From Lacipirellula limnantheis (lineage in GTDB: Bacteria; Planctomycetota; Planctomycetia; Pirellulales; Lacipirellulaceae), in NCBI RefSeq assembly GCF_007746075.1, contig NZ_CP036339.1, positions 6,380,028-6,444,027 on the forward strand: a DNA stretch of 64,000 nucleotides, written 5' to 3'. The notes under the pieces were generated by a model. That model was not told where the DNA came from and did no database searches. It worked only from the letters and a program-made list of their open reading frames with translations. Of this stretch, positions 9,652 to 18,520 are shown piece by piece (the first letter of the stretch is position 1; every line of letters starts with the position of its first letter). The position numbers and the translations under genes were made by a program.

Positions 9652-10866
9652 CCGCCTCGACCTGGGGAATAATGTGCCCCGCCAGACGGAGGGCCACGCC
9701 CTTCGAGAGAGCTTGGCCGCAGACGCCGCCTAGGTGAAGGGCTTCGGACCGCCTCAAAGGTGTCCACTTTCTGAAGCTCGCCGTTGGTCGCCCGTTGACC
9801 GGCAAAGGAGCGGCAAATGCGGTCTGCGAAGCTCCGCAGAATCGCAACTCGCGGGCCGTTTACCGCAACGCGTCGCGGTTACAGCCCCAGAGCGTCCAAT
9901 GACGCCCTGATTTGCGCACGCCGGATCGTGATGCGCTGCGCCGGGGGCGCGGCTGGGCCGGTAATCCTGGTTTTTTGCTAGACTCCGATTCTATGGCGGG
10001 TAAAATTATAAGGCTGGAATCGGCTAGGTTCCCTCCCCACCTTTCACGCAGATCAAGCCAGACGCACGAAAGCCAATCCGCGGTACAGCCCGGCAATGCT
10101 TCGGTTCTGAATTTCTGACGTGCCCCCCACACGTCATGTTACCGAGCGAGTTCCGACGGCGGCCACGCCCTAAAGGCAGACAATTGATCGCGTTACTTGG
10201 GTACGGGCAGCGAACCTTCGTTCACAGTCGCTCCGGCGTCGTTGGGATTTGATCCCAACGTTCGATCGGGCTGCTGGCGGTGCGTCATTGTTGATTCGCG
10301 GATCTGGTCCAGAAGGAACGCGTAGTGATCGGCGTCGCGTCGATGACTGAGGTTCGTCTGGGCGGGCGAGTAGTTTGGTCGTTCCTGCGGGCAGCGATAT
10401 TGCGCGGCTCCATCGGCGGAGCGTCGTCGCTGCAGCAAGTGTCGCCGCAGCAATTGGTAGAGTCTGGCGGTTGCGGAGGGCGTATGCGTCGGCAAAGAGC
10501 TAACGCGGTCCGGCGATCTCTCCGCAGGTGTAATCTCTTACCAAATGACGATCGGCCAAATACTTACGATCGATCGGTGTTAAGATTAGTTGTCTCTGTC
10601 GCAAACTCTTGGGGGAACATCCGGCGCTTGTACGCGACGACTTGCCGCTTTGCTTGGCGGCAATCGGTGAACCGTTTCAGTGCTTTGACGCCGCCTAATT
10701 TTGGGATGTGGCAACGCACCAGGTTCGAGCAGTGTCTTGATGACTTGATGATGTCTTGGAGCACGCCCGCGCCGGCAGCTCAGGCGATCTCGTCTTCGAT
10801 TTGCTCGCAACGGTTCAGCGTCAGTCCACGCCGTGTTGGGGCTCTAAGATCCACGCTTGCTGAGGA
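9652..10866. other. 1.2-kb region without a recognisable gene, upstream of rpoD
   Basis: Frames here lack family motifs and coding character. The only clear structure is a small hairpin CGTTGGGA/TCCCAACG (10240-10260) without a T tract. The last 300 bases are AT-richer and probably hold the sigma-factor gene's promoters and a long leader. A decayed gene cannot be excluded. Confidence 0.55.
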
Positions 10867-10875
10867 GTGTTGAAC

Positions 10876-12438
10876 TTGTACGACACGTTAATGGAACATG
10901 ACCTGGAAGATGACGTTGTAGCCGTTGACGGCGACGTCGAACTCGATGCCAAGGGGCTCGACGACGACATCGACGACGATGACGAGATGTCGCTTGACTT
11001 GGCCGACGACGTCAAAGACGAGGCTGCCGGCTCCCTCGAATTCGACGACGAAATGCCCGAGGGCGAATCATGGTCGGACGACCCGGTGCGGATGTATCTG
11101 ACCCAGATGGGCGAGATTCCGCTGTTGACGCGGCAGCAGGAAATTAACCTCGCCCGCCGGATCGAAACGACTCGCACGGCGTTCCGTCGTCGGCTGTTGG
11201 CTTGCGATTATGTCATTCGCGCTGCCCATAAAGTGCTGAAGCGCGTTCATCGCGGCGAATTGCCGTTCGATCGGACAGTGCAGGTGTCAGTCACCGATCG
11301 GCTGGAAAAAGAGCAAATTCTCGGCCGGTTGCCGCACAATCTGGAAACTCTCGACATCTTGCTGGAACGCAATGCCGAGGACTACCGGATTGCCACGAGC
11401 AAGTCGGAGAAGCCGGCGCGTCGCCAGCAAGCTTGGGACAATCTGGCCAAGCGGCGACGCCGCGCGGTGATGCTGGTCGAAGAACTTGGCCTGCGGACCC
11501 AGCGGATCGAGCCGCACATCGCGACGCTCGAGCAATTCAGCGCTCGAGTCGACGAGTTGCGCGCTCAACTCGATCAGATGAAGAAGGATCGCCGCCCCGC
11601 CTCGGAGCGGAAGCCGTTGATCATCGAGTACCGCAACATCCTACGGGTGACGCAAGAGACGCCGCGGAGCCTTCGCAACCGCGTCGCCTACCTGCGGGAA
11701 GTTTATTCGAAGTACCAACGGGCCAAGCGCGGGCTGTCGGAAGGCAATCTGCGGCTGGTCGTGTCGATCGCCAAGAAGTATCGCAATCGCGGCCTGTCGT
11801 TCCTCGACCTGATTCAGGAGGGGAACGCCGGTCTGATGCGGGCGGTCGATAAGTTCGAGTACCGCCGCGGCTTCAAGTTCTGCACGTACGCGACGTGGTG
11901 GATTCGCCAAGCGATCACCCGCGCCGTGGCCGATCAGAGCCGCACGATTCGCATCCCGGTTCACATGGTCGAAACCATGAGCCGCGTGCGAAACGTGTCG
12001 CGGGCGCTGCTGCAGCGTCTGGGTCGCGAACCAACGATCGAAGAGACGGCCAAGGCGGCCGGCTGTTCGGTCGACGAAGCCCGTCGCGTGCTAGCGATGA
12101 GCCGGTACCCGATTAGCCTCGACCGTCCGGTCGGCAACAGCGAAGACAGCCACTTCGGCGACTTGCTGCCTGACTCAGGCGCCGAGAGCCCGGCGATTGG
12201 CGCCGCGCAAGAGATGCTCCGCTCGCGCATCACGAAGGTCCTCAAGACCCTCAGCTACCGCGAGCGCGAAATCATCAAGCTCCGCTACGGTTTGGGAGAC
12301 GGTTACAGCTACACGCTGGAAGAAGTGGGCCACATTTTCAAGGTGACCCGCGAACGTATCCGTCAGATTGAAGCGAAGGCAGTTCGCAAGCTGCAGCAAC
12401 CGAGCCGCAGCCAAGAATTGTCGGGCTTCCTCGACTAG
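10876..12438 (+). CDS. rpoD: RNA polymerase primary sigma factor (RpoD/SigA)
   Basis: Sigma-70 primary factor. After an acidic N-terminal stretch come region 1.2 ([17 protein letters not shown]), a non-conserved spacer, region 2 ([51 protein letters not shown]), region 3, and region 4.2 with the -35-binding helix-turn-helix ([20 protein letters not shown]). The start is uncertain: TTG at 10876 has GGAG eight bases upstream, while GTG 10867, TTG 10870 and ATG 10891 are in frame. The region 1.1 is short and mostly aspartate. A strong terminator follows at 12484. Confidence 0.95.
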   Translation: MYDTLMEHDLEDDVVAVDGDVELDAKGLDDDIDDDDEMSLDLADDVKDEAAGSLEFDDEMPEGESWSDDPVRMYLTQMGEIPLLTRQQEINLARRIETTRTAFRRRLLACDYVIRAAHKVLKRVHRGELPFDRTVQVSVTDRLEKEQILGRLPHNLETLDILLERNAEDYRIATSKSEKPARRQQAWDNLAKRRRRAVMLVEELGLRTQRIEPHIATLEQFSARVDELRAQLDQMKKDRRPASERKPLIIEYRNILRVTQETPRSLRNRVAYLREVYSKYQRAKRGLSEGNLRLVVSIAKKYRNRGLSFLDLIQEGNAGLMRAVDKFEYRRGFKFCTYATWWIRQAITRAVADQSRTIRIPVHMVETMSRVRNVSRALLQRLGREPTIEETAKAAGCSVDEARRVLAMSRYPISLDRPVGNSEDSHFGDLLPDSGAESPAIGAAQEMLRSRITKVLKTLSYREREIIKLRYGLGDGYSYTLEEVGHIFKVTRERIRQIEAKAVRKLQQPSRSQELSGFLD

Positions 12439-12483
12439 CAAAGCCGCGACCGCTGGTCGCGCAGTCGTCACGACAACATAAAG

Positions 12484-12518
12484 CCTCGGAGCACAGTCAT
12501 GTGCTTCGAGGTTTTTTC
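12484..12518 (+). terminator. Intrinsic terminator after rpoD
   Basis: Stem CCTCGGAGCACA / TGTGCTTCGAGG (with a G-T pair) closed by a short loop and followed by TTTTTT. Confidence 0.9.
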
Positions 12519-12722
12519 GTGCGCCTTCAACTAAACTCATCTAGCTAGCAGCACAATACACAGAACCGCTTCGACGCTAGCAACCCGCGGTTTCGTTACG
12601 AACATTACAGTTTCGCATCCCCCCTAACCTCCGCCGCTCCACGGAGACGATGATTGAGGCACGTCACAGGAGGTGTCGTCCCCGCCCACACTCCGGCCGC
12701 CTTGCTCGAAGGGAATCGAGGA

Positions 12723-14180
12723 ATGACGCGTTCCGCCTGGGGCTTCCTGCCCCGTTGCGCCTCGACGCTGCTGGCGATCGCCATTCAGTCGAACGCGAGT
12801 GCACAATCGATGGAGCAAGCACTCACCGCATTGCCGCCGATTGGAGGCGAGTCGGTACTGGCGTTCGTTGAGACCACGCCCCTGGTCGCTGCCGAGCCAT
12901 TGGCGGCCGCCGAGCCCGCAACGGCCCAGCCAGCGGAGGCGGAACCGTTGTCGCAGGGCATTCGGCTCGACGAAGGCCTGATTCCCATCGCCAACTACAT
13001 CCAGTTTGGTGATTGTCCGGTTTGCCCGCCGGGGGCGGCGGCCGCGGCCAAGCCGAAGTATCCGACCATCGTCGTCTCCGGCGCCGCGCAGATCGACGGC
13101 ATCTGGTTCGACCAGGACGCGGCCAACCAGGCCGTCGTCGGCGATGCTCGCGACGTTGCCGGGTTCCGCCGCGCACGTCTGGGAGCCAACGGCTTCCTGG
13201 CCGAGAACGTTCGCTACCGCATGGAGTACGACTTCGCGTTCCCCGGGCGGCCCAACTTCACCGACGTCTGGGTCGACGTGTTCGACCTGCCGACCGTCGG
13301 CCACTTCAAGGTCGGCCAGTGGAAGCAGCCGTTCAGCATGGAACCGGCGACCAGCTTCCGCGAACTGATGTTCATGGAACGGTCGCTCGCTTTCGCGCTG
13401 GTGCCTTTCCGGCAGGTAGGCGCCGGCTTTTTCGATACCGCATTCGACGAGCAAGCGACCTGGGCATGGTCTGGGTATCGCTTTCCGACCGATCAATACG
13501 GCAACGTCGCCGGAGATAACGGCTACGGCATGTCGACCCGCGAGACGATGTTGCTGTACAACGACGAGTATGACAACGTCGTCCATCTTGGCGGCAACTA
13601 CACGTATAACGAGCCCGCCGGCAACACGCTGCGGATCCGCTCGACGCCTGAAGTTGGTTTCACGCAGCTCGATGCCAACAACCTGACGGACTTTCCGATT
13701 CCCTTCTTCGTCAACACCGGCTTCCTCCCCACCGACAGCTACCAGGTCGTCGGCGGCGAGCTCGCTGCTGGCTTTGGCTCGCTGGTGTTCCAATCAGAAT
13801 ACATGTACGCCATGCTCGATCGACCTGGCAATACGCAGCTAAACTTCCCCGCTGGTTACGCCCAGTTAGGTTACGTGCTGACGGGCGAGCGGCGCAAATA
13901 TGACAAGAAGACCGCTGCCTTCACGCGCGTCATTCCTGACGTCAATTTCGGCAAGGGAAACTGGGGCGCCTTTGAAATCGCTGGCCGCTACTCGGCCCTC
14001 GATTGCAACGACCAAGACGTCCAGGGCGGTCGGCTCCAGGACCTCACGTGCGGCCTGAATTGGTATCTCAATCGCTACACGAGGTTTGAGTTCAACTACA
14101 TCCACCCGATGCTCGACCGACCGTTGGGGAACGATACCCACGCGGACATCTTCGGCACGCGGGCTCAGTTCGACTTCTAA
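12723..14180 (+). CDS. Phosphate-selective (OprP/OprO-type) porin
   Basis: Begins MTRSAWGFLPRCASTLLAIA, a signal peptide with cleavage probably after SNASAQS. A low-complexity alanine/proline segment follows, then an outer-membrane barrel of the porin P/O family: RRARLGANGFLAENVRYRME, FKVGQWKQPFSMEPATS and FMERSLAFAL are typical early strands, and the protein ends in phenylalanine (AQFDF) as barrel proteins do. The length (about 485 aa) is normal. The ATG at 12723 is preferred to the frame start at 12654 because GAAGGG lies about eight bases ahead and the signal peptide begins there. Probable role: anion or phosphate uptake across the outer membrane. Confidence 0.88.
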   Translation: MTRSAWGFLPRCASTLLAIAIQSNASAQSMEQALTALPPIGGESVLAFVETTPLVAAEPLAAAEPATAQPAEAEPLSQGIRLDEGLIPIANYIQFGDCPVCPPGAAAAAKPKYPTIVVSGAAQIDGIWFDQDAANQAVVGDARDVAGFRRARLGANGFLAENVRYRMEYDFAFPGRPNFTDVWVDVFDLPTVGHFKVGQWKQPFSMEPATSFRELMFMERSLAFALVPFRQVGAGFFDTAFDEQATWAWSGYRFPTDQYGNVAGDNGYGMSTRETMLLYNDEYDNVVHLGGNYTYNEPAGNTLRIRSTPEVGFTQLDANNLTDFPIPFFVNTGFLPTDSYQVVGGELAAGFGSLVFQSEYMYAMLDRPGNTQLNFPAGYAQLGYVLTGERRKYDKKTAAFTRVIPDVNFGKGNWGAFEIAGRYSALDCNDQDVQGGRLQDLTCGLNWYLNRYTRFEFNYIHPMLDRPLGNDTHADIFGTRAQFDF

Positions 14181-14244
14181 TGACAGGGGGACTCGCCACA
14201 GCGACACAACGGACCCGAGAAAGACAACGCAGAAAAGCAACTGA

Positions 14245-14306
14245 AACCGCCGATAGACGCAGTTAACGCCGATGCCCTTTCATCTGCGTTCATCCGCGGT
14301 TCGCAA
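14245..14306. repeat. Palindromic repeat, module C alone
   Basis: GAAACCGCCGATAGACGCAG paired with CTGCGTTCATCCGCGGTT-type sequence. The same module is found inside the composite elements at 22213, 32001 and 57433. It lies between the porin and DUF202 genes. Confidence 0.8.
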
Positions 14307-14329
14307 TTCTGCAGCGTTAACGACAGATC

Positions 14330-14734
14330 ATGGCTGAAGTCGACGACCCTCGTATCTACTTTGCCGCGGAGCGGACGCTGCTGGCCTGGGTGCGCACCGG
14401 GCTGACGCTGGTCGGCATGGGGTTCGTCGTGGCGAGGTTCGGCCTCTTCCTGCGGATCGTCCGCAATGCCCCCAATGCGGCGCCTCAACTCGGGTCAACT
14501 TGGATCGGCGTCGGACTCGTTGTGCTCGGTTCGCTCGCGATCGGCGTGGCCGCGTGGCAGCACGCCCGATTCTGGAAAAACCTGGAAAGGCCGCAGCAAA
14601 CGAGATTGTCGGCCATGAAGTGGTCAGTTGCTTTTGCCGCATCTGTCGCATTGATCGGGCTGGCGCTCGGAGCCTATCTGGTGGTCAGCGCCGGCGACGA
14701 CGGGGCCCATCCGGCGGCCGCACGCCCGTCCTGA
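14330..14734 (+). CDS. DUF202 (YidH-type) inner-membrane protein
   Basis: 134 residues with the DUF202 signature DDPRIYFAAERTLLAWVRTG followed by a first membrane helix (LTLVGMGFVVARFGLFL), a second (IGVGLVVLGSLAIGVAAW) and a third near the C-terminus (VALIGLALGAYLVVSAG). Three spans and this length match the family. The function of DUF202 proteins is not settled. It sits alone between a repeat and the cobalamin riboswitch promoter. Confidence 0.9.
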   Translation: MAEVDDPRIYFAAERTLLAWVRTGLTLVGMGFVVARFGLFLRIVRNAPNAAPQLGSTWIGVGLVVLGSLAIGVAAWQHARFWKNLERPQQTRLSAMKWSVAFAASVALIGLALGAYLVVSAGDDGAHPAAARPS

Positions 14735-14776
14735 ACGGCCGTAACTCGTCGCATCGATTCGACTTAAAGAATCCGC

Positions 14777-14805
14777 TTTACACTCGTTTCAGGGCGCGTT
14801 AGACT
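14777..14805 (+). promoter_or_regulatory. Sigma-70-type promoter for the riboswitch transcript
   Basis: TTTACA (14777-14782) and TAGACT (14800-14805) separated by exactly 17 bases, placing the start of transcription a few bases after 14810, just ahead of the riboswitch P1 stem. Confidence 0.6.
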
Positions 14806-14828
14806 CGCCCCGTCAGTTTGGTTCAACG

Positions 14829-15074
14829 TGCGTTGGTGGTCGGCTCGAGCAACTGTCGCTCGGCCGACGCAACAGGGAACTCCGGTGCGATTCCGGGACG
14901 GCCCCGCCGCTGTGACCAGGCGCGATTCGACGGACACTTCTTCAGCCATTGCCGCTGGACTGGCCGCTTAAGCGGTCAGTCCGAACCCAAGTTTGGCGAC
15001 GCCTTACTCAGGTTCAAACGCGGCGAGAAGGCGCGTTCCGTCGAGGCCTGGGAGTCAGAAGACCTACCAACGCA
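14829..15074 (+). promoter_or_regulatory. Cobalamin (B12) riboswitch
   Basis: The outer stem TGCGTTGGT (14829-14837) pairs with ACCAACGCA (15066-15074). Inside are the hallmark blocks of the cobalamin aptamer: AACAGGGAACTCCGGTGCGA then GGCCCCGCCGCTGTGA, a GCCA-TTG block, GAGAAGGCG, and the B12-box-like end GAGTCAGAAGACCTACC. A family-O palindrome (14957-14982) sits in the variable arm. Downstream hairpin AGCCCCGTTTTTCGGGGCT (15210-15228) may belong to the expression platform. It should lower expression of the 15278-18319 genes when adenosylcobalamin or a related corrinoid is plentiful. Confidence 0.88.
14957..14982. repeat. Dispersed palindrome family O inside the riboswitch
   Basis: A 26-base near-perfect palindrome centred on CGCTTAAGCG followed by CCGAACCC. 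The same sequence lies at 59857-59882 in the phage-head cluster. Confidence 0.85.
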
Positions 15075-15277
15075 TGAGTCGTGCGGTTCGCTCCTGCGAG
15101 GGACGGGCGAATTGCGAAATGAATCGCTTGTTGACCGCGACTGGTGCGCTCGAAATCCGTTCGTGCGCAGCAGACGTTGAGTCGCTTTCCACGCTGAATC
15201 TCTCGTTGAAGCCCCGTTTTTCGGGGCTGAAACTGCGTGGATGCGGCATCGTCAACGGCAATTCAGACGTACGTCTG

Positions 15278-16186
15278 ATGAATGCCCCGCCCCTGCGCTC
15301 CGCAGTTCGTCGCCACTTCGCCTCCGCTTCGCGTGCGCGCCGCCGCTGCGACTCACTCACGAGACGCGGCTTCACGCTCATTGAACTGCTGGTGGTGATC
15401 GCCGTCGTCGGCGTCCTCGTCGGATTGCTGCTGCCGGCGGTGCAGGCAGCGCGTGAGTCGTCGCGCCGATCGCATTGTGCGAACAACTTGCGGCAGCAAG
15501 GGTTGGCGCTGCTCGGTTTTGAAGGCGAACATCGCACCCTGCCTATCGGTTGCGTCGATTGTCTTACGGAACCCAGGCGATTTCACTCCTGGAACTCGCA
15601 GCTTCTTCCCTGGCTCGAGCAAGCCGCGCTGCGTAAGCAGCTTGATTTCACGATTGCGTCGCATCAATCCCCGAACATTGGGGTAGGCGGCACCCCGCTC
15701 GACGTGTTCCGCTGCCCGAGCACGCTCGAACACGAGGTCGCTAGCACCACAGGCCTCTGGCGGAAGGGGGCGTTCACCGACTACGGCGGCATCTACGGCG
15801 TCGGCGGCGTCGGCCAAGACAACGTCGACGAGCAGTGGAACCGCCAATTGTTGAAAAGCGCTGCCTTGGGCGTCTTCGTTTACGATCAGGCGATTACGTT
15901 CAAAGACGTCAGCGACGGCGCCTCGCACACGGTCGCGTGCGCTGAATTGCTTGGTCGTCGCCGCGGCGAGTGCGAGTGGGTCAACGGCAACAACGTCTTC
16001 GCCCAGGATGTCGAGACCCCCGTCAACAACGCGGTCAACACCAGCGTGGGCATCGGCAGCCCTCATCCGGGCGGCGCTCAGGTCGCGTTCTGCGCTGGAC
16101 ATGTCGCATTCTTGAGCGAGCAGATGCAGCCGCAAGCGCTCAACGCGCTCCTCACTCGCGCGGGGGAGGAGCTGCATCATGAATAA
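15278..16186 (+). CDS. DUF1559 pseudopilin-like secreted protein
   Basis: After a basic leader comes the type IV prepilin-like site RRGFTLIELLVVIAVVGVLV, where prepilin peptidase would cut after glycine, followed by LLPAVQAARESSRRSHCANN, the classic DUF1559 start. The rest contains the family motif DGASHTVACAELLGRR and a C-terminal HPGGAQVAFCAGHVAFL. ATG 15278 is chosen as the nearest methionine to the leader; it has no Shine-Dalgarno and is directly preceded by a 14-base palindrome. It is the first gene after the cobalamin riboswitch and its stop overlaps the next start by eight bases. Probably exported or part of a pseudopilus; the link to corrinoids is inferred from the riboswitch. Confidence 0.88.
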   Translation: MNAPPLRSAVRRHFASASRARRRCDSLTRRGFTLIELLVVIAVVGVLVGLLLPAVQAARESSRRSHCANNLRQQGLALLGFEGEHRTLPIGCVDCLTEPRRFHSWNSQLLPWLEQAALRKQLDFTIASHQSPNIGVGGTPLDVFRCPSTLEHEVASTTGLWRKGAFTDYGGIYGVGGVGQDNVDEQWNRQLLKSAALGVFVYDQAITFKDVSDGASHTVACAELLGRRRGECEWVNGNNVFAQDVETPVNNAVNTSVGIGSPHPGGAQVAFCAGHVAFLSEQMQPQALNALLTRAGEELHHE

Positions 16187-17144
16187 CTTCCGCCAAAATC
16201 TTGTTCACTTCGTGAAGTTCGTCGCGACAGCCGCCATCGCACTAGTTCTCGTTGATCACTCCGCAGCGGGTCCGGTTGATTCGTTCGACGACATCGAATT
16301 CTGGGTCGGCGCCGGCGGCAACCGCGCCGCCGTCGCCATCGACTGGGACAAGAACTCAACGGCAACGCCGGCCCTCGTTTGGGGCTTTCGCTGGGACGGA
16401 ACGGCGACCGGGCAGACGATGCTGAGCGCCATCGTCGCCGCCGATCCGCGTCTATTCGTGAAATCCGAAGGCCACGGCGCCCTTGGCAGCGCGATCTACG
16501 GCCTCGGCTATGACGACGGCGACGGCGAGTTCGCCCTCGACGACGAGACGACGTTCGATGAGTTCGGCTTCGCCTCGTCCGCCGGCCCCGCCGACTCAGC
16601 TGCGGCTCTCGACGCCGACGATCTCTATCGCGAGGGCTGGTTCCTCGGCTACTGGCACTATGGGCGCGCTGTCGGCAATCCATACGACGGCGGCAGCTGG
16701 AAGCCCGCACCAACAGGCATGACCGGGCGAACGCTGAGCGACGGCGATTGGGATAGTTGGGTCTACACCGAGTCGTTCGCAGCGACGCCCTTTGCCGTGA
16801 ACCCCGTCGCCGCCGAACCTCCGAGCAGTGCAGGCAACGCCGACTTCAACGGCGACGGCGCCATCGACGGCACGGACTTCCTCGCCTGGCAACGCGGCTT
16901 CGGCTCCAGCGGCAACGCATCATTGGAACAAGGCGACGCGAACGGCGACGGGGTGGTCGACGTTGCGGACTTGAGCGTTTGGACTTCGACGTTCGGGGCC
17001 ATGACGCCCCCCCCAACAGCGGGCGCGGCGTCTGCTGTCGTACCCGAACCGTCCGCTGTTGGATTGGCGCCGGGAATCGTGACGTTCATCGTCGCCGCTG
17101 TGCGACGCGGAGCCTGTCGGCAAGGAGGCGTCGCATGGAAATAA
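16179..17144 (+). CDS. Secreted PEP-CTERM protein with dockerin-like repeats
   Basis: A signal peptide (FVATAAIALVLVDHSAAG) leads a roughly 200-residue domain with WVGAGGNRAAVAIDWD and ALVWGFRWDG, a pattern I associate, without proof, with surface proteins near B12-uptake genes. Two calcium-binding dockerin-like repeats follow (DFNGDGAIDGTDFLAWQ and DANGDGVVDVADLSVW), then a PEP-CTERM sorting tail VPEPSAVG plus a hydrophobic stretch and basic end. The start ATG overlaps the DUF1559 stop, so the genes are translationally coupled. It is likely anchored at the cell surface through the PEP-CTERM/exosortase route and possibly helps bind corrinoids; that role is inferred from the riboswitch only. 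Confidence 0.82.
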   Translation: MNNFRQNLVHFVKFVATAAIALVLVDHSAAGPVDSFDDIEFWVGAGGNRAAVAIDWDKNSTATPALVWGFRWDGTATGQTMLSAIVAADPRLFVKSEGHGALGSAIYGLGYDDGDGEFALDDETTFDEFGFASSAGPADSAAALDADDLYREGWFLGYWHYGRAVGNPYDGGSWKPAPTGMTGRTLSDGDWDSWVYTESFAATPFAVNPVAAEPPSSAGNADFNGDGAIDGTDFLAWQRGFGSSGNASLEQGDANGDGVVDVADLSVWTSTFGAMTPPPTAGAASAVVPEPSAVGLAPGIVTFIVAAVRRGACRQGGVAWK

Positions 17145-17323
17145 CCGACGTCGCGCTGGCTCAACAATCATGCGGAGATCAATCGGCGCCGCTTATCGAG
17201 GGGTGCGACTTCTATTTCGAAGATGGACGAATCGTCCTGACCGAAAGCTTTCTGCAGCGCCGCGGCGACTGCTGCGACAACGGCTGCCGGCACTGTCCCT
17301 ATCGAGCCGTGCCGCTCGCGTGA
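17135..17323 (+). CDS. Small cysteine-rich DUF5522-like protein
   Basis: 62 residues ending FLQRRGDCCDNGCRHCPYRA. The cluster GDCCxxGCRHCPY with a preceding GRIVLTESF matches the short DUF5522 family. AAGGAGG six bases before ATG 17135 is a strong ribosome-binding site, and the frame overlaps the end of the PEP-CTERM gene by ten bases. The four cysteines and histidine suggest a metal site. The function is unknown; it is in the riboswitch-controlled operon. Confidence 0.85.
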   Translation: MEITDVALAQQSCGDQSAPLIEGCDFYFEDGRIVLTESFLQRRGDCCDNGCRHCPYRAVPLA

Positions 17324-17398
17324 TTCGACGCGAAACCGATTGGCAAAGAGGAATGGGTAACTGACTTTGATCACGTACTACGTTGCAGAGGGGAACTA

Positions 17399-18319
17399 AT
17401 GAGAATTGCTTTGATGGTCGTCGTTGGTTTGGGCATGTCATACGCAACCACCCAGCGCTCGGCGTTAGCCGTTGATCCGTGGGCCGATCACGTCGTCAGT
17501 TACGTGCAAGGAACCGGAGTCGGCAACGACTTCGTCACCGGCAATCCAATCAACAATCCGCTGACGGCCCTCGGCGAACCGACGCGGTTCACCAGCGATC
17601 CGGCCAACTTCGGCGGCCCGACGACGCCCTTTTCGTCGGCCTACCGCGACGACGAGATCGTCACCATCGGCGCCGGCGGCTCGCTGACGCTGCAATTCGA
17701 CGAGCCGGTCGTCGACCACCCGCTCAATCCGTTCGGAATCGATCTGCTCGTGTTCGGCAATGCCTTCTACTCGATCGATTTTGGGACGTTTCTCGCCACT
17801 GGCGCGTTGGACAACGATGGCGGCCAGATTGAAGTAAGCGCCAACGGCGTCGATTTCTTCCCCGTGACCGGCTCGGCCGACGGAGGCTTTCCGACAATCG
17901 GCTATCTCGACGTCATTGAGCCGTTTCCCTTGCTCGACGGCGCTCTATGGAGCGACTTTACGAAGCCGGTGAATCCCACGTCGCTCGGCAGCGTCGCTGG
18001 GATGAGCACCTCCCAAATTATCGCCGCCTATGACGGCTCCGGCGGCGGACTGGGAGTCGATATCTCTAGCAGCGGCCTCGCGAGCATCTCGTTCATCCGC
18101 TTCTCGAATCCGCTCGGTTCGCTGAAGACGCCCGAGATCGATGCGGTCGCCGACGTCCGCGCCGTGCCGGAACCAGCGACGTTTGCTTTGCTGGCGATCT
18201 CGAGCGTCTGCGTGGGGGCTTTAGCGGCCAAAGTCGCCGGAGCCGCTCGGCATAGCCGCGCAGCAACCCCGGACGGGCGGTCGATGCAGCACTGCTGTCG
18301 CAGCGGCGATGGCGTCTAA
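17399..18319 (+). CDS. Secreted PEP-CTERM surface protein, possible corrinoid-acquisition component
   Basis: Signal peptide MRIALMVVVGLGMSYATTQ, a beta-rich domain beginning YVQGTGVGNDFVTGNPINNP with ALGEPTRF and EIVTIGAGGSLTLQFDEPV, and a C-terminal PEP-CTERM tail (AVPEPATFALLAISSVCVGA). AGAGGGGAAC just ahead of the ATG gives a good ribosome-binding site. It is the last gene of the riboswitch operon and is followed by a strong terminator at 18451. The beta-sandwich start resembles surface proteins seen beside cobalamin riboswitches in other phyla as I recall; this should be tested by profile search. Confidence 0.8.
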   Translation: MRIALMVVVGLGMSYATTQRSALAVDPWADHVVSYVQGTGVGNDFVTGNPINNPLTALGEPTRFTSDPANFGGPTTPFSSAYRDDEIVTIGAGGSLTLQFDEPVVDHPLNPFGIDLLVFGNAFYSIDFGTFLATGALDNDGGQIEVSANGVDFFPVTGSADGGFPTIGYLDVIEPFPLLDGALWSDFTKPVNPTSLGSVAGMSTSQIIAAYDGSGGGLGVDISSSGLASISFIRFSNPLGSLKTPEIDAVADVRAVPEPATFALLAISSVCVGALAAKVAGAARHSRAATPDGRSMQHCCRSGDGV

Positions 18320-18450
18320 CCGCCTGTTTTGAGCATGGGTTTCGCGCCTGGCGTACTTTTGGTTAACCAATTTCTTGGCAAAACCGTATCGGGCAGTACT
18401 GTGGAGCAGAGAGACGTCCCAGTGACTCGCATCGCTGGGTGACAAATTGT

Positions 18451-18520
18451 CCGCGAGATGGTTCAATCGATGGGGCACCAGGAGTTATCTGTTTCCGAAC
18501 CATCTCGCGGGCTTTTCTTT
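18451..18520 (+). terminator. Intrinsic terminator of the riboswitch operon
   Basis: A perfect 14-base stem, CCGCGAGATGGTTC (18451-18464) with GAACCATCTCGCGG (18497-18510), a 32-base loop, then GCTTTTCTTT. It lies in the upstream part of the next frame, arguing that the methyltransferase starts after it. Confidence 0.85.

Noticed and set aside
10325-10873. 182-residue frame upstream of rpoD
   Set aside because: Overlaps the rpoD start and contains no domain-like pattern.
12624-13793. 389-residue minus-strand frame opposite the porin
   Set aside because: Antisense shadow typical of high GC; the plus-strand porin has a signal peptide and barrel end.
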